Below, in pieces: positions 10,670 through 22,600 of a stretch of 64,000 bases of DNA. How positions within the stretch are numbered: the first letter of the stretch is position 1; each line of letters opens with the position of its first letter. The translations under genes and the position numbers were made by a program. Origin of the DNA: Asterias rubens (taxonomy: Eukaryota; Echinodermata; Asteroidea; Forcipulatida; Asteriidae); contig NC_047076.1 in the NCBI RefSeq assembly GCF_902459465.1, positions 1,240,001 through 1,304,000 of the forward strand, read 5' to 3'. Below the pieces are notes generated by a model that saw only the letters and a list, made by a program, of their open reading frames with translations, had not been told where the DNA came from and did not search any database.

Positions 10670-10790
10670 TCCTTTAAGTGTCTTGTTCGAGGACATAAAG
10701 TTTCGTGACTGGGATTCGAACCAATACCCTGATGACTTGAAGCCACCAGAACAAGAGTCCGATGCACTAAACCAAAGAACACCAACCTCC
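10670..10790 (-). mobile_element. tRNA-derived SINE remnant
   Basis: On the minus strand an A-box-like TTTAGTGCATCGGACTC is followed at tRNA-like spacing by a B-box-like GGTTCGAATCCCAGTC. The arms are too degenerate for a functional tRNA. Confidence 0.5.
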
Positions 10791-11087
10791 AGAGACTAAC
10801 GGACTAAGTTGTCCTCAAAACTGGTTCAAAAAAAGCATGAGATTTCCTGTTATTTTAGTTTGCTCTTTTGTACAAATTGTGTAATCACTGGTTTTCCATT
10901 TCGCTTCTTGAAGAAACGTAGCTAAACAAGCCTTTATATGGGGATACCATATAATCAAAAAAGGGATATAAGAATAATAATTTGTTATAATTTAGTACTA
11001 TAATTTAAATAATAATTGAATAGTACTTCAATGAAAAATAATCATCCTCTGTCATTCAAAACAATGTATCAAACCTTATAGTTCTAG

Positions 11088-11308
11088 AATTTAGAATTTG
11101 AGGTCTCGAAAACAAGCATTTGAAAGCACACAAATTCGTGTGACCATGGTGCGACAAGGTTTTTTTTTCTTCTTTCATTAATATCTCGCAGATTCGGCGA
11201 TCGATTGAGCTCAAATCTTCACAGGTTTGTTAATTATGCACATGTTGAGATACACCAACTGTGAAGACTAGTCTTTGACAATTACCGTAGTGTCCAGTGT
11301 CTTTAAAT
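11088..11308. mobile_element. TTAA-type MITE, family B, truncated copy
   Basis: Carries the right two-thirds of family B: the gaggtctcgaaaacaagc segment, TCTTTCATTAATATCTCGCA, CACAGGTTTGTTAATTATGC and the terminus ATTACCGTAGTGTCCAGTGT CTTTAAA. The left end is missing. Confidence 0.75.
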
Positions 11309-11769
11309 AGTCTAGTACCTGTTTGTATAATCAGTTATTATAATATAAATAGAATACAGGAAACAAGACAAGGCTGGCGTCAAACGGTTTTTGTTCTTCA
11401 CAACTTCACTTAGTACTGATTAAAAATAAGTTTATACACCTAAAATGTAATGCCCCAAAGTATAATACTTGTGTGATAATTGTTATAGTACTAGTTATAC
11501 TATGTATAACAATATCCAGTAGTTGTTCAAAAAAACTAACTCTTGTCTTGAAGTACCATCATTGAACATTTGGTGGATTAGTGTTCAGCTTTTGAACCAT
11601 GAAAAAGCAGTTTTTGATGAAAATGGTTATGCAAAGTTGTCAGAAGCGAGGAAAAGTGCATAAATGGATAGTTTAATACATCAAGTAGCCCCCCCCCCAA
11701 AAAAAAATAATAATAATAAAAAATAAAAATAAAAATTACTAAATAATAATAAACACCCACCATTTCCAT

Positions 11770-11935
11770 TTTAAGTTGGATTTGAAACTTTTGCTTGCAC
11801 GGTGGAAGAATAACTAGGTGAGGTTTGCAATAGCACCATGTATAAATCTCTTTTGGGTATAGTGTTGGTTCTAAAAAGAACCGGTGGTTAACAACTCAAT
11901 GTTTCGATCAGTTTGCTCTAATAATAATAATAAAC
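11770..11935 (+). mobile_element. Family F element, partial
   Basis: Shows GTTGGATTTGAAACTTTTGC, GTGAGGTTTGCAATAGCACC and the hairpin GGTTCTAAAAAGAACCGGTG, in the order seen in other copies. A short AAT run follows. Confidence 0.6.
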
Positions 11936-13119
11936 GAGACTTATAAAGCGCATTTTACAAAATCATCTTCAGGAGAACTTTTCTATTCTACATCTTTTAA
12001 AGCAGCGCCCTTTACTCAGGAAAAATGGAAGACCTATATCTAAGATATAATGAAGACCAAGTCATGAAAACTTGCCCGTCAAGACACTAGTAAAACAATT
12101 TCATGCCAAGAAACTTGGTAGGACAAAAATGGTGTAAATACACTTTTCTACACTGCAATCAAAACGGTTTAAAGAAGAAAGAAAAATACCCAAGAATTCA
12201 GTACGTCAGCTCCTTAAAGATCTGCTATTTATAGGCAAGATGCTGGAAAGGAAAAAATTAATGAAAACCCCAGTCATTTCATTCATGATCCGAGTACACT
12301 TTAAAAGTGATAAAATTGTCCCTGTCCCCAAAACCTTGAATGTTAACCGGTAGGTAAGAACATACAAATTCTTAAAAACAAATACTTTCCGTTCGCCAGT
12401 TCCCTTTGAATTTCACAGTAGTTCACACGATTGAAATACTAACGGCAAAATAAACCTTGGGTTTTTGGAAACGGTTTGATTGTTTAACTCCTATATAAAC
12501 GGAGATTATATACAATAAAACAAACATGTGAAAATTTCATTTCAAAAGGTGGAAGCAAGATAGCACAAATAAATCTAAAAGCAGTCATATCCAACGCAGG
12601 AAGAATAATTTGTAATTGGAATACAAAATCTGAGAAACTTTTCTATCAATAATATTTCTCAGACTGAAATGTTTTTAAATCCCTCTCTCTAAAACCACAT
12701 TCCTTAGAAGGGAATTCTTTCTCAAAATGTTATGATATACATTATCAACAGCTGCAGTGATTCTTGCCAAGTCAGATTTTTTTGGTCATTAATTTTTTGA
12801 GCAAATACCAAGGAATACTCTCTTTTTAGGTTAGTACTGGTTCACTGGTTCCCAAAGAACTTGCCATTAGTTGGTCCCTTGAATACATAGGTTATTCTAT
12901 TAAGCTCCACCGGAGCGACAAGTAAACGCAGACATTTTCTAGAAATTACTGGCTTCCTGTCTCAAAGACGGCACCTTCAACTGGTACCCTGTCAATCACT
13001 GATAACATTTTGAATGCTATATGCTCGCTTCCCTAAATTTCAATGTTCACTGGTTCCAAGAAATTATACAATGGTACCCAGCACATTCAAGTAGCTTAAC
13101 AATCACTGGTACTCCGTAT

Positions 13120-13564
13120 TCAAATGAGGTCATCTTACACTGTTAGTATCTAATTTAGATCTACATAGGAACCAGGGAAGTTTCCTGCCCATTCAAGAAG
13201 CTTACCTTCCTTCACTGGTACTCTGTATTCAAATGAGGTGATCTTGCATTGTTGTTTCAGAGTAGATCTACAAAGGAACCGGGGAAGTTTCCCGATCACT
13301 GGTAGTCGGTGTTCAAATAAGGTTATCTTACACTGTTGTTTCAGAGTAGGTCGACATAGTAACCGGGGAAGTTTCCTTCCCAGTCAAGAAGCTTACCAAT
13401 CACTGGTAGTCGGTATTCAAATAAGGTAATCTTACACTGTTGTTTCAGAGTAGATCTACAAAGGAACCGGGGAAGTTTCCCGATCACTGGTAGTCGGTAT
13501 TCAAATAAGGTAATCTTACACTGTTGTTTCAGAGTAGATCTACATAGGAACCAGGGAAGTTTCC
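13120..13564 (-). repeat. Minisatellite containing the nostrin SH3 tail codons
   Basis: Five units read on the minus strand as GNFPGS(Y/F)VDLL-stop followed by about 45 bases of 3' UTR. The tail-like segments are at 13529-13564 (the genuine coding end), 13445-13481, 13341-13376, 13257-13293 and about 13149-13184. Spacing alternates between about 82-88 and 104-108 bases because some units carry an extra stretch around AAGAAGCTTACC. Copies differ by few bases, several of them synonymous. They lie downstream of the nostrin stop codon, so they are 3' UTR or flank. Confidence 0.88.
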
Positions 13565-13632
13565 ACGTTGTCCATTACACTCCCCATACCACCATCCATC
13601 GTCGTGTTTCTCCACTACATTGATTATCTGAC
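13529..13632 (-). CDS. NOSTRIN: Nostrin exon 15 (SH3, second half, stop)
   Basis: Acceptor TTCTTACAG. Encodes [20 protein letters not shown] then [14 protein letters not shown] and stops at TGA (13531-13529). The last twelve codons are repeated downstream in the minisatellite. Confidence 0.94.
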
Positions 13633-16600
13633 CTGTAAGAACATAGAAACAAAAACTTGACTTTGAGAAAAACATGATTTTTGAGGGTCCGAGTCCGCCG
13701 AGCCAGAGATGCGATTGGTATGCGCTGTCATCTCACTCACAGGGGATGGATTCAACATTCATCTCATATTCAAGACAATTCTTTCGCTGGTCACAAGTAG
13801 ACACTGTATTCAGCTTAAACTTTCACACGTGACCTTTAATGTTAAATTTGCATCGGGGATAAAGAGTATTAATTTGGGGTTTTACCCTTACATTGATGTG
13901 TGTTTGTACTGTATACTCAGTACTTTGCCGAGTTCTGTAAAAAAAATATATATATAATAACACAAGAGAGATTTGATCCCACAACCTTTGCAATTCTAGA
14001 GCAATGTCCTACCAACTAGACCACCAAGATCGCCAGGTAGCTAGACGCAGTTCCAATCATCTAGCTTAGCAGCGATAACTGCAACGATTTATAGAAGAGT
14101 TTGCGGTAACACCATGTAATAACAATCTCTAAATGAGTTGGGGTGGTTCTGAAAAGAACCGTTGGATTAACTCGACGTCTCGACATTTAACTCGATGCAA
14201 CGATTTAAATATTTTTTCCCCACATAAATGGGGATAGTACCGAGTATACAGTGCTAACACACATTGGTGTACGGGTAAAACCAAAATTAATAAACCAAAC
14301 AAGAGTGATATGAAAGTGAATTTCGATTCTTTTTAATATCTTACCTTCTTGGACTGATATTTCCCCGTCCTCTTGAGCTTCGTAGTTAAACTTGACCACA
14401 CATTGACAGATTACTCTCTCTGCCATTTCAGCCTCATTCCATTCATTATCTAAAAAAAAAAAAAGGGATGACAGGAGTTTTTATAAATATATGTCAACAC
14501 TTAAAATAGAATGTTGCCATGTCCTTGCTCTTGCTGAAACCATGATATGTCTCCATCGACACTAAGACTTTTCCTAAAAACCCTGAGTTGCCCCTAGACC
14601 CCCGATTGGGTTCAAATCCTACCAAGCTAACCTCTGATTTCACAATGACTAGATTAAATAATCCCATCTAGTTGTTGAACCACAATTTCTTGAGCAATTC
14701 ATAATCAAAGATGTTAAACCAATGAGAGAGATTGGCTGTTGCCAGCTTGGTGTTTATATCCCCTTGTGGGAGTTTGCCAAGTTCCCTAGACGAGGAGATC
14801 ATTTTTACAAACAAACAAAAACTATCCATATGCGTAGTACCTTTAAAACATAATAAAGTTTGCCACAATACATCGCAGCGATTGAAACTGTTGCCATGTC
14901 CATGGTCCTGATGCATCCATGATAAGTCCCCATCAACACTAAGACATTTTCTCAGTACCCTGAGTTGCCCATAGACCCATCTCAAGGAGACTTACTGTTT
15001 CCTTCGTCTTCATCAGTAATTGCTTGCAGATGATTTGCTCCATCACCCATCCCTCTGCTATCCACTTCGGTCACTCCTGAGGATGGGGGAGCACGAGGCA
15101 TCTTTAAGACACTCACATGGACACCTTGCTGCAAAGATACCAAGGAAACAGAGAGAAATAGTTTAGCTCAAAAAAAAGAGAAGATGACTTGCTTCTTTTA
15201 AGTAAGTATGGTTTGCGGTTGACACCATGTACAATATCTTTTCCGAGTAGCGGTGGCTCTGATAAGAGCTGATTTCTGTTACTTGATGTTTCGATAAGCG
15301 TGCTCTGACTGTCTTGTTTCATTTAGTTGTTGAAAGGAAAGTATTAATTTTATCTATCGGTAAATAGTCCTCTTTTATCTGAAACAAAAGGCAAGTGAAC
15401 ATATTCCTAAGCTTAAAAGTTACTTTGACATTTCTCAAAAAAAAAAAAAAAACATGTAAATAGTTAACCTTCTCTAGTTTTTCTCTGTAAGTAAAAAGTT
15501 AATAAATAACTTTCATGCGACTGGTTTATATCCCTTCAAACAAAAATTGTACGTGTATATTAACAAAAGAAATCATTGCGCACGGCCACATCTTTTAGAA
15601 TTGGAAAGAGGACTCTTGAGAGCACTATTGGTATTTTTTTTTATGAGGGGTCGCCATTTGTAAAAACAAGTAAACAATTAATATGTTCAATGTTCATAGG
15701 ATCAGTTTATCACTAAAATAAAAGGTTAAGTTGATTTGTCTAAAAATGTACAAGTTAAAAGTTTACAAGTATCTAAGCTTACTAGTTACATTTACCTGTC
15801 TCTAAGTGCCCAAGTTAACACTTTGTCGTGTTAAAAAATTAGTAACATTCTCATTTTCAAAGGGAACAAGTGGCAAAATATTTTTTTAGATGAAACAACC
15901 ATTAATCCACCTGTTTCTTAATTGATTACTATTAGACCCTGGATTCCATTATAACTACCTGTTTATCTTTCTCTGTCTTGATGTAAGGGCTGATGTCATC
16001 TTGGGGTTTGGGCTTCTTATCCACCAATGCTAAGGCAGCGGTTATCTTAAACTTACAAGCTCGTAACATGTTCAGCATCTCCTCCGACTGTAATACAAAG
16101 ATAACAAATGTTACTGTGGTCTAAAGGGTATACTGCAGGGCATGCAGTCACAAGGTTGTGGGTTCGGATCCTACTAAGCTAACTGCTGATTTTCACAGCG
16201 ACTAGAATAAGTATTGTCTTCTAGTTACTGAATCAAAAATGATTTTGTGTAATTCATAATCATAGACTTTAAACCAATGTTTGTATGAGAGAGATGGCTG
16301 TTGACAGCTTGGTGTTTATAATCTCTTGTGGGAGTTTGCAGAATTTCTTTTACCAAAAAATTATCATCTAAACAATTAAACATTATCATGTTATAAAGGT
16401 GCTAAGCAACTAGAATCGTGCTTAGTAGAAACAGGATACCAGCTATATATTATTTGATGTACATTGTAACTGGCTCCCTTCTGACTTAGGCTCTGCTCTT
16501 TAATGAAGCCAAATCTAATGTACAATTTGAAATCTAAAAACAACATTTTAGTGGTGCGTTTCGTCGGTCGTAACCAACTGTTTCAATTGATTTAAAGAAG

Positions 16601-19600
16601 TAAAACTTGCATTGGGGATAAAGAATATTTTTTTTTTTTTTTTCCCATATACACTGATGTGTGTTAGCACTGTATACTTGGTACTTACGCGAGTTCTGTG
16701 AAATAATCATGGCAATTACTCGGGTGGGATTCGGACCCACGACCTTTGCCATTCTAGAGCAGTGTCATACCAACTAGACACTGTTTCAATTGAATTGGCC
16801 ATTGTTTAATTCACTGTCCAAAGACCCAAACAATTATTGGTTACAACCGCCAAAGCGCACCCTTAAATGTTTTAGCAAGAGAAGATGATTTGAAAGAACC
16901 TTACATGTGTGAGTTGTTGAACTACTACGTCCTGCGTACTGGTATCGGCATAGCTTGCATTCCCAGCGTATGCTCCTGATAGTCGAGCAATTCCTGCAAG
17001 AAATACAATAGTGAAATGATGATACCATAGCTTCTCAGCACCCAGGTTTTTAAATTTGTTTTAACCTCCCCAACCTAACGAAGCAATCACGGTTAAGTGT
17101 CTTGCTTAAGGACACAGGTGTCACAACCGTTTATAAACAAGGACTTTTGAAGGGGAACCAAGGTCAAGAGCAATATGATCATGGCCTCTGTTTAATTCCA
17201 GGCCTGATTGTAGAAAGACATGTTTGTAATCTTCATGATTATAACCATAATTTGCTTCTCTGCACCCATTTATATACATGTACAAGGACCTTTACCCTTC
17301 CAATCAATGGGTCTTCACTGAGTAGATTCAAATCCTGGCAATGGTGCTGATACATGTACAAGGACCTTTACCCTTCCAATCAATGGGTCTTCACTGAGTA
17401 GATTCAAATCCTGGCAATGGTGCTGATACATGTACAAGGACCTTTACCCTTCTAATCAATGGGTCTTCACTGAGTAGATTCAAATCCTGGCAATGGTGCT
17501 GATACATGTACAAGGACCTTTACCCTTCTAATCAATGGGTCTTCACTGAGTAGATTCAAATCCTGGCAATGGTGCTGATACATGTACAAGGACCTTTACC
17601 CTTCTAATCAATGGGTCTTCACTGAGTAGATTCAAATCCTGGCAATGGTGCTGATACATGTACAAGGACCTTTACCCTTCTAATCAATGGGTCTTCACTG
17701 AGTAGATTCAAATCCTGGCAATGGTGCTGATACATGTACAAGGACCTTTACCCTTCCAATCAATGGGTCTTCACTGAGTAGATTCAAATCCTGGCAATGG
17801 TGCTGATACATGTACAAGGACCTTTACCCTTCCAATCAATGGGTCTTCACTGAGTAGATTGAAATCCTGGCAATGGTGCTGATACATGTACAAGGACCTT
17901 TACCCTTCTAATCAATGGGTCTTCACTGAGTAGATTCAAATCCTGGCAATGGTGCTGATTTGGCTGAAGTGCTTTCCCCTTAGCACTTATTTATCAATTG
18001 CTTCTCTTGATCCGGGAGTATAAACATGGACCTAGCCATGGTTCCAGGGGTCCATTTCAAAAAGAGTTAGGACTCGTCCTAGGAGATATTAAAAACTTAA
18101 GGCTAGTCCTAGGACTCGTCCTAACTCGAGAAAAGACTAGTCTTAACTCTTTGTGAAATCCAGTCCAGTTCTCCACATCAATAATCTAGGATACTTACCA
18201 TCTTTAGCTTTTTTCTCTTTCTCTAACTCTACATCTATGGTTTTTAGCTTGCTCTGTAGCGATTGCCTCCTTCTGTTTAACGTCATATTATGGGACAAAT
18301 CCTCCTCCTAAGGAACAAAAGATACATCTGTCGTTAATTAAAATTTTGATTGACGAAAAAAACATTTGGTGGTACGAAGAGCAATGAAATTGGGCCCAGA
18401 ACTTGACCTTAATAAGCCAGAACAATTGTGCACGATACACTATTTATGAGGTGATTTTTTAAAGTTTAAACTTATATGATGAATAAGAATATCTAATGCA
18501 CTTACTAACAATATGATGACAAATAATATGGAATATACTTACATAGGGATCATATAAGACTTGTTCCACATGTTCACGCTGGCGACCTTTGTGTTGTGCT
18601 ATGACCATGACGTCATTTTCTGGAACAATACATTGGATTGCCTGGCTCATGTTGTCAACAGTCTAAGCATAAAAGAAAAATGATAATCATTGCGTAAACA
18701 TGTGCTACAAAAAATTTCATAAGGCCACTTTCTTAATCATTCAGGAAAAAGCCTTACATTTAGAAGTAGCTAGAGATGTGGACAACTAAATAAACGTATG
18801 TCCGGTGATATAGCTCATTTGCAAACTATCTCGCAAGACTTCTGCTATGCAGGAGACTACCGCTCTCACAAATACTCTCATTTAAACGACTTGTAAAACC
18901 CTTGAGCAGTTTGTATGAAATCTTCAGCTTATTTCGTATGGAAGCATCTGATCGGTCAGTTTTGTAAAATCTATAAATATTCAAACATTTCACTCGACAA
19001 ACATTTATCGACACTAACAAAGGCCAAGGGATTAAACCATGCCCAATATGTGGTAGAGAAAGTAGAAAAGGCCCCAAATCTTCCGTTACTCTAAAACAGA
19101 AAAAAGTAGTACTGCCCCATAGCAACCCCCCCCCCTAGACTGCCCCATAGCACCCCCCCCCCCAGAATATCCTCTGGGAGAGTTTTGAGGCTGAAAAGGG
19201 ACAGGATGGGGATGAAGTGTTTGAGGTTGAAAATGGTAAGTAGCTTCTTCAAGATGGTTGTCTATACCTTCTGTGTCTTGGGCTGCATCGTTGAGAAGCA
19301 ACCCACATAAGACTCCAACACTATCTTTTGCTCCCGAATCCTTTCCGTTTCTAATTTCTCCAGAGCTGTTGCGGCCTGACGTAAGGCAACTTCAAATTCA
19401 TGACGAGCTCTCTCCGTTGCCTTGATGAGTTGTAGGTATTCCGTGTCTGCTCTCGACGCTGCTTCATCTAACTTCTTACTCTTGGAGTGAAGCTGTCGAG
19501 AAGAATTATGAAAACATTGGAAATCTTAAAGGTAGGGATATAGTTCTGTAAGTTCGGTAATATCAGTAAGTTGGGAAAATTGTTGACAGTCAATTTTTCC

Positions 19601-22600
19601 AACAGTCAGTAGGGTTACAGGAAACAAATAAATAATTTTGTTGGGCCTTATGAAGGAAAAATATCTTACCATACGACATTTGACTGTATTAAATATTTAA
19701 TAATAGTGGCTTCTTATAATTTTGGAGCGCTCATATCAGTCACTCAGTGATGCTCAAGGTGCTTTCAATATTTATTGGGGTGGGACTACGTTTGAAATAT
19801 GAGACCTACTCCCTTTCATAGCACCATGTAATGGTTTACAAGGTGCTGTGGCGCAATATGCAGCCAATCAAACCGGGAACAGCAATGCGATCCCCTTCTC
19901 CTTTTGATAGTTGCACCGGGTTCTTCTACGTGCTTACACAGCTTTAGGTCCCATCCGAAGGACGAAGCAATCGTGGTTAAGTTACTTGCTTTGAAAACAA
20001 GTGTCATGACCGGGACTCAAATCCACACTCTGCTGATCAGATACAGAAGAGCTTGAGTTCAGTGCTCTTATCTGCTCGGCCATGACACGCATTGCTCAGT
20101 CATGACATCGCATTGGTCTAAAATGAGATGTAAGACGTACAGGTGTATTTGATCTTACCTTGCCCAACTCTTTATCTGAGAGCACCTTCCCCTTAGCGTA
20201 GGGATCATCTAAGACAGCCTGAACTCCCTCATTCTCTTTAGCCTTTGTGTATGTGGCTTTCTTTGCCTTCAAGAAGATAAAACAACAATAACATTTAGAT
20301 GATAAATTGGGTTTGTGACATTTCCACTTGATTATTTTTTTTGAGGAAACTTTCATAATCTCCTACTGAGAATTGTTGCTTAGCACTGAAAACTTAACAG
20401 AAACAGATCACCAGCCAATTTACAATGAAATGTATATACTTTGGGACTGGTTCCCAGCTTTGCTAAGCGAAAACATTGCGAAGCACAATTTCCTGCTTAT
20501 CAGGTTTATGAAATGGGCAGTGGTAATTTCATCTTTGAGCGAACATGGCCATTGAAAACATCTTAAAGTCTACAGGGAACTTTTGAACAGCCACAAAGGC
20601 CAAGACCAGGGGCAACAGAGGCCATTCAGGAAGATACGTAAGTTATCTTGAAGATGTTTGTACCTTGAGCAATTCACTACGTTTGTCATGCCATGCTTTA
20701 CACGATTTATCAACGATGGATTCAGCCTGTACAACAAGAAACAAAAGAACACATGCTTTCAAAATCATTCATCCACAGTTACGCATTCCTTTACAAAATT
20801 TACCTCAATAGTTAAGCGATAAAATAAGGCAGAAAACAAAATAACAAGCAACACTTTAGACTTGCATATTAGCAGTTTTATTAAATGGTTGCAAATTTCT
20901 GAACCAATCCAACATGTTTCAAGATGCAGGCATTGACTGAAAATTTGTTTAATGTTTTTTATCAACTGCAAAGCCTCCTACTCTTAGTAAAGCCAAGTTC
21001 ATACTTTCTGCGAATGCGAAACCACATTGGGTGATGCAATAATTGGTACCCATTCTTTCTAATTATTACACAAGAAAGTTCGCTTTGCACAGAGCATTCG
21101 CAGGAAATATGAACTGGGCTTAACACTTTACCAGTGAGTTGACCAACCCTTCAAAACCATTCAACTGCATGGGTTGTGTAGGCTGGCGCAACTGTGCATA
21201 GAACTACATTTATGTTCTGTTTAGATGCATTCACCAAATCATAGTGCAAGCTGGCATAGTGCATTTATCATCCAAAATCACAAAGGATGATATTGAATGG
21301 TCAGACAGTAGGAGGGTTGACTGTGTACTGTGTATATGTTTTCACCACATAATACCATAATGTAGGCTGGCATACATGTAGTTAATCTATAATTCAAAAC
21401 GACAGGGGGTGAGATCAACTAGTCAAAAAGTAGGAGGGTTGGGTTTAGGTATACACACAGCCTGTGCAGTTGAATGAGGGAAGTTGGTCAACTTTCTGGG
21501 AAGTCTTACAGAGACGAGGGAAGGGGAAAGGGCTTTTTGCAGCTCAGGCAAACAAACTGATTTTTAAACTTACAGATTTGCGGCTTTTTACATGCGTTTC
21601 ACAGTACACCTTGAGTCTTTTATGAACGTCTTCATGCAATGAGTCGGCAGCAACTCTGGGGGCAAAGATATTGAAAATGTTTCTTGCTGTTGTGCTGTTG
21701 TGATCCTTCGGGTTTGAGTGCAGTACAACCACGTTTGTTAAAAGTGGGACTGTAGTCATGTCCATAGTACGCCCATGGCTGTACATACAAAGCACATACC
21801 TCACCTTCCCTACTACCGTGTTGGATTCTTTTAAAACCCTCTAACTTTTGTGCGCAAGCCAATTCGAATCTGACAAAAGTAATTAGCTAGTGCTCACTCA
21901 TGCGGAACATCTGAGGATTGATTTGGTAAAAATTAAAAAGCTAGGACCTTGGTCCGCCAATACTTAGTGCCAGATTTTTGTAAACTTATAAAAAAACCAT
22001 TTGGGATATATTTTTCTAAATGTATACTTTTTTTTTAAATACCCTGTATAAAGTGTTACTGCAACAGGCTTCATGAGGCTTCCACATCTACAATTGTTAC
22101 CATTATGTTACATTTAGGCCTATAGTTAGTCATGCACGCACTGTTTAGATTAAAAAACCAAAGAGCCCTCATTCAAGTTTGCATTGTGATTAACGTAAAC
22201 TTCATGCAAACAAACAAAAACAAAGCAAAGGAAAGGCAATACTTGAAATAAAATTAAAGATATAACCAAAATAATTTAACTTACTTGTGATTCTCTGACT
22301 CTTCTCTAAAATGCTGGCATAGTACATTCCATGATGCCATAAGAGATCTACAAAATCAACAACAACAAATCAAAAAACAGTCATAAAATGTCCATTGCAG
22401 GTTCACAAAAAGAAGAAAATAATTCGAAAAAAAATGAACTAAATACAGAGAGTGGAACTAAAAGTGTGTGTTTTTGTGTTTTGTAAAATTTCTCATAAAC
22501 CATTCTGGTATTTGAGTTTAATAGACTTGCAACTGCATAAAAGAACAACTTTTTTTAGCAAATAGACTACTTTCTATAATTTTGTTGTTGTTCACCTAAA

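Larger units (their letters stand above)
9825..13130. other. Intergenic spacer, repeat fragments only
   Basis: AT-rich spacer between the TTAA foldback element and the nostrin 3' region. It holds a tRNA-like SINE remnant (10670-10790), a family B MITE fragment (11088-11308), a family F fragment (11770-11935) and an AAT/AAAT-rich stretch near 11700. I see no coding exon or RNA gene. Confidence 0.6.

Noticed and set aside
16700..16790. Functional tRNA gene on the minus strand
   Set aside because: A and B boxes are present but the acceptor and anticodon stems do not pair, and the body repeats elsewhere; it is a SINE head.
17275..17958. CRISPR-like or coding tandem repeat
   Set aside because: Units are contiguous and identical with no spacers, located within an intron; ordinary minisatellite.
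19086..19301. Alternative minus-strand frame through nostrin exon 8 ([12 protein letters not shown]...)
   Set aside because: The exon's own frame, fixed by phase and homology, ends [11 protein letters not shown]; the alternative frame breaks continuity with exons 7 and 9.
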